Source of the DNA: Betaproteobacteria bacterium HGW-Betaproteobacteria-7
Lineage (GTDB): Bacteria > Pseudomonadota > Gammaproteobacteria > Burkholderiales > Rhodocyclaceae
Length of the DNA stretch: 64,000 nt
Assembly (NCBI GenBank): GCA_002840765.1
Contig: PHCE01000001.1
Location: 124,001-188,000 of the forward strand
Reading direction: 5' to 3'
Below the pieces are notes generated by a model. The model saw only the letters and a program-made list of their open reading frames with translations, was not told the origin of the DNA and did not search any database. The position numbers were made by a program, and so were the translations under genes. Of this stretch, positions 56,875-64,000 are shown piece after piece; position 1 is the stretch's first letter, and every line of letters begins with the position of its first letter.

Positions 56875-57501
56875 TCACTCCAGCCCAAAGGGAGCCAGCG
56901 CCCCACGACCGGCGCGCACCAGTTCCGGCGCCGAGCCGGTCAGGTCGATGACGGTGGTCGGTTCAGTGCCGCAGCCACCGGCATCGAGAATGAGCTCGAG
57001 GTGATCGTCAAGGCGGTCCTGGATTTCCCAGCCCTCGGTCAGCGGGTACTCGTCGCCCGGCAACTGCAGCGTCGTCGTCAGCAGCGGCTCGTTCAGTTCC
57101 GCCAGCAGCGCCAGTGCCACCGGATGATCCGGCACGCGCAGGCCGATGGTCTTGCGCTTCGGGTGCAGGACGCGGCGCGGCAATTCCTTGGTGCCTTCGA
57201 GGATGAAGGTATAGCTGCCCGGCGTCGTCGCCTTGAGCAGCCGGTACTGGGCGTTGTCGACGCGGGCGAAATGAGCGATCTCCGACAGGTCGCGGACCAT
57301 CAGCGTCAGGTGGTGGCGATCATCAATCTGGCGAATCTGGCGAATGCGATCCATGGCCTCCTTGTCGCCCAGGTGGCAACAGAGGGCATAGCAGGAGTCA
57401 GTCGGCAGGGCGACGACACCACCATCGCGAATGAACTCTGCCGCCTGGACAAGCAGGCGCGATTGGGGCGACTCGGGATGAATATTGACGACGCGTGCCA
57501 T
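56875..57501 (-). CDS. YciO/YrdC/Sua5 family protein
   Basis: 208 residues from ATG 57501 (MARVVNIHPESPQSRLLVQAAEFIRDGGVVALPTDSCYALCC); the longer ORF runs through the PHP gene. The YrdC fold is visible in VVALPTDSCYAL, RHHLTLMVRDLSEIAHFA, PGSYTFILEGTKELPRRVLHPKRKTIGLRVP and TTVIDLTG. The R-I-R-Q-I-D-D-R-H-H pattern is of the YciO branch rather than the tRNA-modifying TsaC. It binds double-stranded RNA or nucleotide-like ligands; the exact role is unsettled. Confidence 0.88.
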   Translation of the reverse strand: MARVVNIHPESPQSRLLVQAAEFIRDGGVVALPTDSCYALCCHLGDKEAMDRIRQIRQIDDRHHLTLMVRDLSEIAHFARVDNAQYRLLKATTPGSYTFILEGTKELPRRVLHPKRKTIGLRVPDHPVALALLAELNEPLLTTTLQLPGDEYPLTEGWEIQDRLDDHLELILDAGGCGTEPTTVIDLTGSAPELVRAGRGALAPFGLE

Positions 57502-57509
57502 AACTTGAC

Positions 57510-58349
57510 TTAACGAATCAGACGCCAGACCGGTTTCAGGTCTTCCGGCAGTTGCGGCAATTTGCCGAGGTCGACATAACTTTCGTCCGGCCCGTGAAAA
57601 TCCGAACCACGCGAGGCGTGAAAGGCGTAGGTTCTGGCCAGGCGGGCGAAATGCAGGATGTGGTCGGGCGAATGGCTGCCGCAGGTAACTTCGATGCCCT
57701 GCCCGCCCAGATCCTTGAAATCGTCGAGGAACTTGCGCTGGTCGCCACCGGACATCTTGTAGCGACCGGGATGGGCAATCACGGCGACACCACCGGCACC
57801 GGTGATCCAGCCGACCGCCTGGGCCAACGTCGCCCAGCGGTGATCGACATAACCCGGCTTGCCCGGCGTCAGGTAATGCTGGAAGACGCCCGGCAGATCG
57901 CGGGCGATGCCGATCGACACCAGATAGCGGGCAAAATGGGCGCGCGAGATCAGGCTCGGGTTGGTGACGAAACACTGGGCGCCTTCATAGGCCCCGGGAA
58001 TGCCGATGGCGGCCAGCGCCTCACCCATCCTCTTGGCCCGCTCGACACGGCCGGAGCGCAGTTCGTCGAGGCCGCCGGTCAATGCCGGATCGGCAGCATC
58101 GAAACCGAGGCCGACGATATGGATCGGCACGCCTTTCCACTCAATGGAAATCTCGACGCCATTGATGAAATCCATGCCAGCCTCATCAGCCGTGCTACGG
58201 GCGATGGCGAGTCCGCCCAGATCGTCATGGTCGGTCAGCGCCCAGAGGTCGACTCCATTGGCCGCCGCCCGGCGCGCCACCACATCCGGCGGCAGCATGC
58301 CGTCGGAAACGGTGGAATGGCAGTGGAAATCGAAATTGGCTGGATTCAC
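57510..58349 (-). CDS. PHP-domain phosphoesterase (TrpH/RNase AM type)
   Basis: 279 residues from GTG 58349 (VNPANFDFHCHSTVSDG), the position where family members begin; the ORF track starts 32 residues earlier. The start lacks a clear ribosome-binding site. Metal-binding motifs: FHCHSTVSDG (HxH), ALTDHDDLGGL, NGVEISIEW (E), VAVIAHPGRYKMSG, HASRGSDFHGPDES. These enzymes remove phosphates from short nucleotides or process the 5' end of rRNA. First gene of the - strand operon toward rluB. Confidence 0.88.
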   Translation of the reverse strand: MNPANFDFHCHSTVSDGMLPPDVVARRAAANGVDLWALTDHDDLGGLAIARSTADEAGMDFINGVEISIEWKGVPIHIVGLGFDAADPALTGGLDELRSGRVERAKRMGEALAAIGIPGAYEGAQCFVTNPSLISRAHFARYLVSIGIARDLPGVFQHYLTPGKPGYVDHRWATLAQAVGWITGAGGVAVIAHPGRYKMSGGDQRKFLDDFKDLGGQGIEVTCGSHSPDHILHFARLARTYAFHASRGSDFHGPDESYVDLGKLPQLPEDLKPVWRLIR

Positions 58350-58427
58350 AAATAATCTATGCGGGGCAAACGAGGAGTTTATCACGAAGGAACCCGGCGA
58401 CCGGCGTCCCTTGTGCAGTGCAGCAGG

Positions 58428-58456
58428 TTGCCACCGCTGCGCCATCCCGCTATAGT
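58428..58456 (+). promoter_or_regulatory. Promoter of the glycine cleavage operon
   Basis: TTGCCA, exactly 17 bases, and TATAGT. The expected start (~58463) coincides with the 5' base of the glycine riboswitch, which supports both. The remainder of the 367-base gap 58350-58716 holds the riboswitch and its terminator. Confidence 0.75.
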
Positions 58457-58462
58457 GCCAGC

Positions 58463-58635
58463 CGTTCCGTGGGAGAGCGCAGATCAGTCTGCCGCCGAAG
58501 GCGCAATTTCACCCGAAAACGCTCAGGCAAAAGGACCGCGGAACACGGCGCAAGCCAAAAACTCTGGAGAGCGATGGCGGCTATTGCCGACATCCACCGA
58601 TGGGGCAAATCTCTCAGGTATCGAGGACAGAGGGG
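58463..58635 (+). promoter_or_regulatory. Tandem glycine riboswitch (gcvT leader)
   Basis: Two aptamers in a row. Aptamer 1 begins with GTTCCG (58464) closing on CGGAAC (58539-58544) and holds GGGAGAGC, GCCGAAGGCGCAA and CGCTCAGGCAAAAGGACCG. Aptamer 2 has CTCTGGAGAGC, CCGATGGGGCAAA and CTCTCAGGTATCGAGGACAGAG. These are the conserved glycine aptamer blocks. It lies upstream of gcvT, so glycine should turn the operon on. Confidence 0.93.
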
Positions 58636-58672
58636 TGAAACGCAAGATTCGTTCTTTCGTTTCACCCCTTTT
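58631..58672 (+). terminator. Riboswitch expression platform terminator
   Basis: AGGGGTGAAACG and CGTTTCACCCCT form a 12-bp stem (loop 15 bases with an inner AAGA/TCTT pairing) followed by TTTT. The 5' arm shares its first bases with the closing stem of aptamer 2. Glycine binding would compete with the terminator, giving an ON switch. Confidence 0.75.
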
Positions 58673-58716
58673 CCGTTTCCAGAAATGGCTTTATATAAAG
58701 CCTGTAAAGGATTGAT

Positions 58717-59808
58717 ATGCTGAAGAAAACAGTTCTCAACGATGCCCATCGCGCGCTCAATGCCCGGATGGTCGACTTCGGCGGCTGGGACATGCCGGTC
58801 AACTACGGCTCCCAGATCGAGGAACATCACGCCGTGCGCAACGACTGCGGCATGTTCGATGTTTCGCACATGTGCCCGGTCGATGTCGTCGGCGCCGATT
58901 GCCGTCCCTTCCTCTCCCGTCTGGTCGCCAACGATGTGGCCAAGCTGACGGTCTCCGGCAAGGCGCTGTATTCAGCCATGCTCAACGAGGCCGGCGGCGT
59001 CATCGACGACCTGATCATCTATTTCCTGACCGACACGCGCTTCCGCATTGTCATCAACGCCGGCACGGCCGACAAGGATCTGGCCTGGATGCAGGCCAAG
59101 GCCGCCGAGTGGCAGATGGACGTCACCATCACCCAGCGCCGCAACGGCGACAACGCCCTCGGCATCATCGCCGTGCAAGGCCCGAATGCCCGCGCCAAGG
59201 TATGGTCAGTGCTACCCCAGGCCAAGGCCGCCATCGCCGAGCTGAAGCCCTTCTTCGCCGCCGAAGTCGACCAGTACTTCATCGCCAGCACCGGCTATAC
59301 CGGGGAAGACGGCTACGAGATCATGCTGCCGGCCGGCGAGGCGGAAGCCATGTGGAATGCCCTGAACAATGCCGGCGTCGCCCCCTGCGGTCTGGGCGCC
59401 CGCGACACGCTGCGCCTGGAAGCCGGCATGAACCTCTACGGCCAGGACATGGACGAGAGCGTCTCGCCGCTCGACGCCGGCCTGGCGTGGACGGTGGCGC
59501 TCAAGGACGCGCGCGAGTTCGTTGGCAAGACCGCCCTGCTCGCCAATGGCCAGCAGAAACAGTTCCTCGGCCTGATCCTGCTCGACAAGGGTGTGTTGCG
59601 CGGCCACCAGAAGGTCGTCACCGCCCACGGCGAAGGCGAAATCACGTCCGGGTCCTTCTCGCCGACCCTGCAACAATCCATCGCCCTCGCCCGCCTGCCG
59701 CTCGGCGTTGCCATCGGCGACCAAGTCGAAGTCGATATTCGCGGCAAGCTGCTCAAGGCCAAGGTCACCAAACCCGTATTCGCCCGAAACGGCAAAGCTG
59801 TCATCTAA
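58717..59808 (+). CDS. gcvT: Glycine cleavage system T protein (aminomethyltransferase)
   Basis: 363 residues. [89 protein letters not shown] and [10 protein letters not shown]-like ([14 protein letters not shown]) are GcvT landmarks. It releases ammonia and passes the methylene group to tetrahydrofolate. Its expression is set by the riboswitch just upstream. gcvH follows after 22 bases. Confidence 0.97.
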   Translation: MLKKTVLNDAHRALNARMVDFGGWDMPVNYGSQIEEHHAVRNDCGMFDVSHMCPVDVVGADCRPFLSRLVANDVAKLTVSGKALYSAMLNEAGGVIDDLIIYFLTDTRFRIVINAGTADKDLAWMQAKAAEWQMDVTITQRRNGDNALGIIAVQGPNARAKVWSVLPQAKAAIAELKPFFAAEVDQYFIASTGYTGEDGYEIMLPAGEAEAMWNALNNAGVAPCGLGARDTLRLEAGMNLYGQDMDESVSPLDAGLAWTVALKDAREFVGKTALLANGQQKQFLGLILLDKGVLRGHQKVVTAHGEGEITSGSFSPTLQQSIALARLPLGVAIGDQVEVDIRGKLLKAKVTKPVFARNGKAVI

Positions 59809-59830
59809 CACCCCCATTCAGGAGAAAACC

Positions 59831-60217
59831 ATGTCCAACGTTCCCGCCAACCTCAAGTACACCGCCTCCCACGAATGGATGCTGCTCAACGCTGACGGCA
59901 CCGTCACCGTCGGCATCACCGACCACGCCCAGGAAGCCCTCGGTGACCTGGTCTTCGTCGAGCTGCCGGAAGTCGGTGCGCATTTTGATGCCGAGAAGGA
60001 AATCGCCGTCGTCGAATCGGTCAAGGCCGCTGCCGACGTCTATGCCCCGCTCGCTGGCACCGTCGCCGAAGTGAACCAGGCCGCCGCCGACGCGCCGGAA
60101 TCAGTCAACCAGGACGCCTACGCCGCCTGGCTGTTCAAGCTGACCCCGGATAACGTCGCCGACCTCGACACGATGCTCGACGCCGCCGCCTACCAGGCCG
60201 CCGCCGACGCCGCCTGA
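59831..60217 (+). CDS. gcvH: Glycine cleavage system H protein
   Basis: 128 residues from ATG 59831 with CAGGAG upstream; the ORF track begins far earlier. The lipoyl lysine is in [18 protein letters not shown] (K65). It carries the aminomethyl group between GcvP, GcvT and the dihydrolipoyl dehydrogenase. The alanine-rich end ([12 protein letters not shown]) is a little longer than usual. Confidence 0.97.
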   Translation: MSNVPANLKYTASHEWMLLNADGTVTVGITDHAQEALGDLVFVELPEVGAHFDAEKEIAVVESVKAAADVYAPLAGTVAEVNQAAADAPESVNQDAYAAWLFKLTPDNVADLDTMLDAAAYQAAADAA

Positions 60218-60246
60218 GTCCGGCCCCAGCTTTGCCGCCGCTGCTT

Positions 60247-60282
60247 GCCACGCGCCGGTTCGCTAACGAACCGGCGCGTGGC
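60247..60282 (+). repeat. Perfect 16-bp inverted repeat between gcvH and gcvP
   Basis: GCCACGCGCCGGTTCG and CGAACCGGCGCGTGGC pair without mismatch around the 4-base loop CTAA. No T-tract follows, so it is not an ordinary terminator. It could protect or partly process the message between gcvH and gcvP. Confidence 0.85.
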
Positions 60283-60312
60283 GCGTTGAAACGCTTTTCC
60301 CAGGATTCCACC

Positions 60313-63195
60313 ATGCCCTTCGCCCAACCGCTTGCCGCGCTGGAACAGCACGACGAGTTCATCGACCGTCACATCGGCCCCTGCGCCACTGAAATTTCCG
60401 CCATGCTGGCCGCCATTGGTGCCACCAGCCTGGAACAACTGATCGACCAGACCGTTCCCGCCGCCATCCGCCTGCCGGCCGACCTGCCGCTGCCGGCTCC
60501 GCAGCGCGAGCATGAGGCGCTGGCCACGCTGAAGGCCATCGCCAGCAAGAATGTGATCCACAAGTCGTGCATCGGCATGGGCTACTACGACACGCTGACA
60601 CCCAAGGTGATCCTGCGCAACGTCATGGAAAATCCCGGCTGGTACACCGCCTACACGCCCTACCAGGCCGAAATCGCCCAAGGCCGCCTGGAAGCGCTGA
60701 TGAACTTCCAGCAGATGGTCGTCGACCTGACCGGCCTGGAAATCGCCAACGCCTCGCTGCTCGACGAAGCCACCGCCGCGGCCGAGGCGATGACCATGGC
60801 CCGCCGCGTCTCGAAGTCGAAGTCCAACCGCTTCCTGGTCGATGCCGCCTGCTTCCCGCAGACCCTCGACGTAGTCAAGACGCGCGCCAAGTATTTCGGT
60901 TTCGAACTGATCATCGCCCCGGCCGACAGCTGCAAGGACGGCGAGTTCTTTGGCGCCCTGCTCCAGTATCCGGGCGACAACGGCGAAGTGCGCGACCTCT
61001 CCGCCACCATCGTCAGCCTCAAGGCCCAGGGTGCCACCGTCGCCGTCGCCAGCGACCTGATGGCCCTGGTGCTGCTCAAGTCGCCGGGCGCCATGGGCGC
61101 CGACATCGCCCTCGGCTCGAGCCAGCGCTTCGGCATCCCGATGGGCTTCGGCGGCCCGCACGCCGCCTTCTTTGCCACCCGCGAAGCCTTCGTCCGCTCG
61201 ATGCCGGGCCGCATCATCGGCGTCTCCAAGGATGCCCGCGGCAACACCGCCTACCGCATGACGCTGCAGACGCGCGAACAGCACATCCGGCGCGAAAAGG
61301 CCAATTCCAATATCTGCACCTCGCAGGTGCTGCTTGCCAACATGGCCGGCATGTACGCCGTCTATCACGGCGCCGCAGGCCTGCGCACCATCGCCGGCCG
61401 CATCCACCGCCTGACCGCGATCCTCGCCGAAGGCCTCAAGCGTGCCGGCATCAAGCTGCTGACCCAGCAGTTCTACGACACCGTGCATTTCGACCTCGGT
61501 GCCCGCGCCGAAGCGGTTTACAACGACGCACTGGCGGCTGGCTACAACCTGCGCCGCGTCGCCGCCGGCGTGCTCGGCATTTCTTTCGACGAAACGACCA
61601 CCCGCCACGACGTCGCCACCCTGTTCAAGCTGATCGCCCAGGTCACGCTCGACATCGAAGCCCTCGACGCTCAGGTCGCCGCCGCCGACACAGCCCTGCC
61701 AGACGAACTGATCCGCACTGACGCCGTGCTGCAGCACCCGGTGTTCAACACGCACCACACCGAGCACGAGATGCTGCGCTACCTGAAATCGCTGCAGAAC
61801 AAGGATCTGGCGCTCGACCACTCGATGATCTCGCTCGGCTCGTGCACCATGAAGCTGAACGCCACCAGCGAGATGATCCCGGTCACCTGGCCGGAATTCG
61901 GCGCCATCCACCCCTTCGCCCCGCGCGACCAGGTGCAGGGCTACCACGAGATGATCGCCGGCCTGACCGAATGGCTGAAGACGGTCACCGGCTTCGACGC
62001 CATCTGCATGCAGCCGAACTCCGGCGCCCAGGGCGAGTATGCCGGCCTGGTGGCCATCGACCGCTATCACGCCAGCCGCGGTGAGGAACACCGCAACGTC
62101 TGCCTGATCCCAAAATCGGCCCACGGCACCAACCCGGCCACCGCCCAGATGGCCAACATGAAGGTCGTCGTCGTGGACTGCGACGACAACGGCAACGTCG
62201 ATGTCGCCGACCTCCGGGCCAAGGCCGAGGCGCACAAGGACGACCTGGCCTGCCTGATGATCACCTACCCATCCACGCACGGCGTGTTCGAGGAAGCGGT
62301 GCGCGAGATCTGCGCCATCGTCCACCAGTACGGCGGCCAGGTGTACATGGACGGCGCCAATCTCAACGCCCAGGTCGGCCTGACCGCACCCGGCTTCATC
62401 GGCGCCGACGTCAGCCACATGAACCTGCACAAGACCTTCGCCATCCCGCACGGCGGCGGCGGACCGGGCATGGGCCCGATCGGCCTGAAGGCCCATCTCG
62501 CCCCGTTCATGGCCAACCACGTCGTCGCCCCGATCGACGGCCCGCACTATGGCCAGGGCGCGGTTTCCGCCGCCCCGTTTGGCTCGGCCTCGATCCTGAC
62601 CATCTCCTGGATGTACCTGGCGATGCTCGGCGGCGCCGGCGTCAAAAAGGCCACCCAGGTCGCCATCCTCAACGCCAACTACGTCGCCAGCCGGCTGAAC
62701 GAACACTACCCGGTGCTCTATGTTGGCAAGAATGGCCGCGTGGCGCACGAGTGCATCCTCGACATCCGTCCGATCAAGGCCGCCACCGGCATCGCCGAGA
62801 TCGACATCGCCAAGCGCCTGATGGACTACGGCTTCCATGCGCCGACGGTCTCCTTCCCAGTGGCCGGCACGATCATGGTCGAGCCAACCGAATCGGAATC
62901 GAAGGCCGAGCTGGACCGCTTCATCGCCGCGATGATCGCCATCCGCAACGAGATCCGCCGCATCGAGCAGGGCGAACTGCCGGCCGACGACAACCCGCTG
63001 AAGAATGCCCCGCACTCCCAGGCGGATGTCATCGAAGGCGAGTGGCAACGTCCCTACAGCCGCCAAGAGGCCGTCTTCCCACTGCCCTGGGTGGCGGCCA
63101 ACAAGTTCTGGCCGAGCGTCAATCGCATCGACGATGTGTATGGCGACCGCAACCTGAACTGCGCCTGCCCGCCGATGGAAGCGTACGCCGACTGA
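60313..63195 (+). CDS. gcvP: Glycine dehydrogenase (decarboxylating), P protein
   Basis: 960 residues, the single-chain form, from ATG 60313 ([23 protein letters not shown]); the ORF track adds 27 residues. The PLP lysine is in [22 protein letters not shown] (about residue 707). It decarboxylates glycine and loads the aminomethyl group on GcvH. The ATG of the next gene overlaps its stop (TGATG). Leader: CAGGATTCCACC, a weak ribosome-binding site. Confidence 0.97.
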   Translation: MPFAQPLAALEQHDEFIDRHIGPCATEISAMLAAIGATSLEQLIDQTVPAAIRLPADLPLPAPQREHEALATLKAIASKNVIHKSCIGMGYYDTLTPKVILRNVMENPGWYTAYTPYQAEIAQGRLEALMNFQQMVVDLTGLEIANASLLDEATAAAEAMTMARRVSKSKSNRFLVDAACFPQTLDVVKTRAKYFGFELIIAPADSCKDGEFFGALLQYPGDNGEVRDLSATIVSLKAQGATVAVASDLMALVLLKSPGAMGADIALGSSQRFGIPMGFGGPHAAFFATREAFVRSMPGRIIGVSKDARGNTAYRMTLQTREQHIRREKANSNICTSQVLLANMAGMYAVYHGAAGLRTIAGRIHRLTAILAEGLKRAGIKLLTQQFYDTVHFDLGARAEAVYNDALAAGYNLRRVAAGVLGISFDETTTRHDVATLFKLIAQVTLDIEALDAQVAAADTALPDELIRTDAVLQHPVFNTHHTEHEMLRYLKSLQNKDLALDHSMISLGSCTMKLNATSEMIPVTWPEFGAIHPFAPRDQVQGYHEMIAGLTEWLKTVTGFDAICMQPNSGAQGEYAGLVAIDRYHASRGEEHRNVCLIPKSAHGTNPATAQMANMKVVVVDCDDNGNVDVADLRAKAEAHKDDLACLMITYPSTHGVFEEAVREICAIVHQYGGQVYMDGANLNAQVGLTAPGFIGADVSHMNLHKTFAIPHGGGGPGMGPIGLKAHLAPFMANHVVAPIDGPHYGQGAVSAAPFGSASILTISWMYLAMLGGAGVKKATQVAILNANYVASRLNEHYPVLYVGKNGRVAHECILDIRPIKAATGIAEIDIAKRLMDYGFHAPTVSFPVAGTIMVEPTESESKAELDRFIAAMIAIRNEIRRIEQGELPADDNPLKNAPHSQADVIEGEWQRPYSRQEAVFPLPWVAANKFWPSVNRIDDVYGDRNLNCACPPMEAYAD

Positions 63196-63737
63196 TGGCG
63201 GTCGATCTCTCTGCCATCGCCAAGTGGCCGAACGTTCCGGCCTGCTACGACTGGTTGTCGCTCGACCGGCGTGGCGACTGGCGATTGCAGGGAGAGCGCG
63301 TCACTCATCGCGGCCTGATCGAGTTCATCAACCGGCAGTACGGCAGCGATGCCGCCGGCTGCTGGTTCATGCAGAACGGGCCGCAACGTGTTTTCGTCAG
63401 GCTGGCCGGCACGCCCTGGGTGTTCCGCCGCGCTGGCGACGGCTTCATCAGCCACACCGGCGCGGTGGCTGGAGCCGTGCAGGAAGTCCTGCTCGATGAC
63501 GGCGGCAACATGCTGCTGGAAACCGAACTGGGCATCGGCCTGCTCGACGACCGCGATCTGCCGCAGTTCCTTGCCGAATGCTGCGACGATACCGGCGCGC
63601 CAGCCGGCGAGGCCACGCTACTGGCCTTGATGGCCGGCACGACGCCGCCGGTTTTCTGGCAAGGACATCGGCTGCAACCCATCTCCACCGCCGAACTGCC
63701 GCAGCGCTACGGTTTCAATCCCCGCCCTCAGCCCTGA
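63195..63737 (+). CDS. Conserved hypothetical protein translationally coupled to gcvP
   Basis: 180 residues from ATG 63195 ([50 protein letters not shown]). It is not recognised. It has no signal peptide or membrane helix and looks like a compact cytosolic beta-rich protein (GCWFMQNGPQRVFVRLAGTPWVF...HTGAVAGAVQEVLLDDGGNMLLET). Overlap with the gcvP stop by one base suggests joint translation and a role linked to glycine or one-carbon metabolism. It converges with the arginase-family gene and overlaps it by 10 bases. Confidence 0.7.
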   Translation: MAVDLSAIAKWPNVPACYDWLSLDRRGDWRLQGERVTHRGLIEFINRQYGSDAAGCWFMQNGPQRVFVRLAGTPWVFRRAGDGFISHTGAVAGAVQEVLLDDGGNMLLETELGIGLLDDRDLPQFLAECCDDTGAPAGEATLLALMAGTTPPVFWQGHRLQPISTAELPQRYGFNPRPQP

Positions 63738-64000
63738 AGCCGGTCGTTCAGGCCAGACAGCATTTCTGCAATAAGTTCGGCAATCAGCCGCGCCGTCCGC
63801 CCCTGCCAGTCACGGTCCGGGTTGTATTCGGCGATCTCGACGGCGCGCAGGCCGGGCAGCGTCGCCAATTGCGCCACAGCAGCCAGCACGTCGCCATCCC
63901 ACAGACCGTCCGGCTCGGGACTGCCAACCCCAGGCGCACAGCCCGGATCGATGGCATCCAGATCAAGCGTCAGGCCGAAGCCGGCCGGCGCCGCCGTGAC
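63728..64000 (-). CDS. Arginase/agmatinase/formiminoglutamase family protein, C-terminal part
   Basis: 91 codons open to the right edge of the window; the start is outside. Reading the - strand: GFGLTLDLDAIDPGCAPGVGSPEPDGL has the D-x-D-A-x-D-P metal-binding segment of the ureohydrolase family, and LRAVEIAEYNPDRD is the last conserved block (EIxEYNPxxD). The enzyme hydrolyses a guanidino or formimino compound with two Mn2+ ions. Arginase versus formiminoglutamase cannot be told from this part. This gene is not in the ORF track. Confidence 0.88.
   Translation of the reverse strand, partial: VTAAPAGFGLTLDLDAIDPGCAPGVGSPEPDGLWDGDVLAAVAQLATLPGLRAVEIAEYNPDRDWQGRTARLIAELIAEMLSGLNDRLQG

Noticed and set aside
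60190-63066. 958-residue ORF antisense to gcvP, and similar long antisense ORFs over infB (47824-50376) and pnp (43930-45636)
   Set aside because: These are mirror frames of high-GC genes with low stop density. Their sequences are low in recognisable motifs, and the sense genes are certain.

Overview
The window looks like a chromosomal segment of a high-GC betaproteobacterium, most likely from the Rhodocyclales (Dechloromonas, Azonexus or Zoogloea type). This is inferred from the protein sequences, the gene orders rimP-nusA-infB-rbfA-truB-rpsO-pnp and gcvT-gcvH-gcvP, and the presence of exosortase A (XrtA/PEP-CTERM) associated genes. It was not tested against a database.

Region 1 (1-16 kb) is a surface polysaccharide locus. 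On the + strand are a truncated glycosyltransferase, UDP-glucuronate decarboxylase, a second glycosyltransferase, a Wzx-type flippase, a GT2-like transferase and a methyltransferase. On the - strand an operon runs from an acyl carrier protein through a large polymerase, an asparagine-synthetase-like amidotransferase and a TPR protein to three membrane acyltransferases. The stretch from about 4.2 to 10.9 kb is visibly AT-richer than the rest and looks like an exchangeable block.

Region 2 (16-32.5 kb) carries genes of the type linked to exosortase A: acyl carrier protein, AMP-forming ligase, PLP-dependent decarboxylase, a FeeM-like N-acyl amino acid synthase fused to PilZ, a priming sugar transferase, and the regulatory set PrsK/PrsR/PrsT. 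A type II toxin-antitoxin pair separates the ligase from the decarboxylase. Nucleotide-sugar dehydrogenase, lytic transglycosylase and a trypsin-like protease follow. No exosortase gene and no PEP-CTERM protein is visible, so those must lie elsewhere.

Region 3 (32.5-35.6 kb) is the most interesting part. A tightly overlapping - strand operon encodes a twin-arginine exported protein, a PqqD-like peptide-recognition protein, an HPr-kinase-like kinase and an uncharacterised nucleotidyltransferase. It is preceded by a good sigma-54 -24/-12 site and, further upstream, a box TGTCGGGAAACTTTACA. The window also encodes PrsR, a sigma-54 activator, so this protein-tailoring cassette may belong to the PrsK/PrsR regulon.

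Region 4 (35.6-43 kb) is a - strand operon of galE, a cyclic-nucleotide-binding patatin, a single-module C-A-T-TE peptide synthetase and a VTT/TVP38 membrane protein. Two tRNA genes (Arg-TCT, Pro-TGG) follow.

Region 5 (43-64 kb) is housekeeping: dksA; the pnp/rpsO/truB/rbfA/infB/nusA/rimP operon with a leader that looks like an attenuator; an operon of PHP phosphoesterase, YciO/Sua5 protein, M50 protease, trpS, scpA, scpB and rluB; and the glycine cleavage operon behind a tandem glycine riboswitch. The right edge cuts an arginase-family gene.
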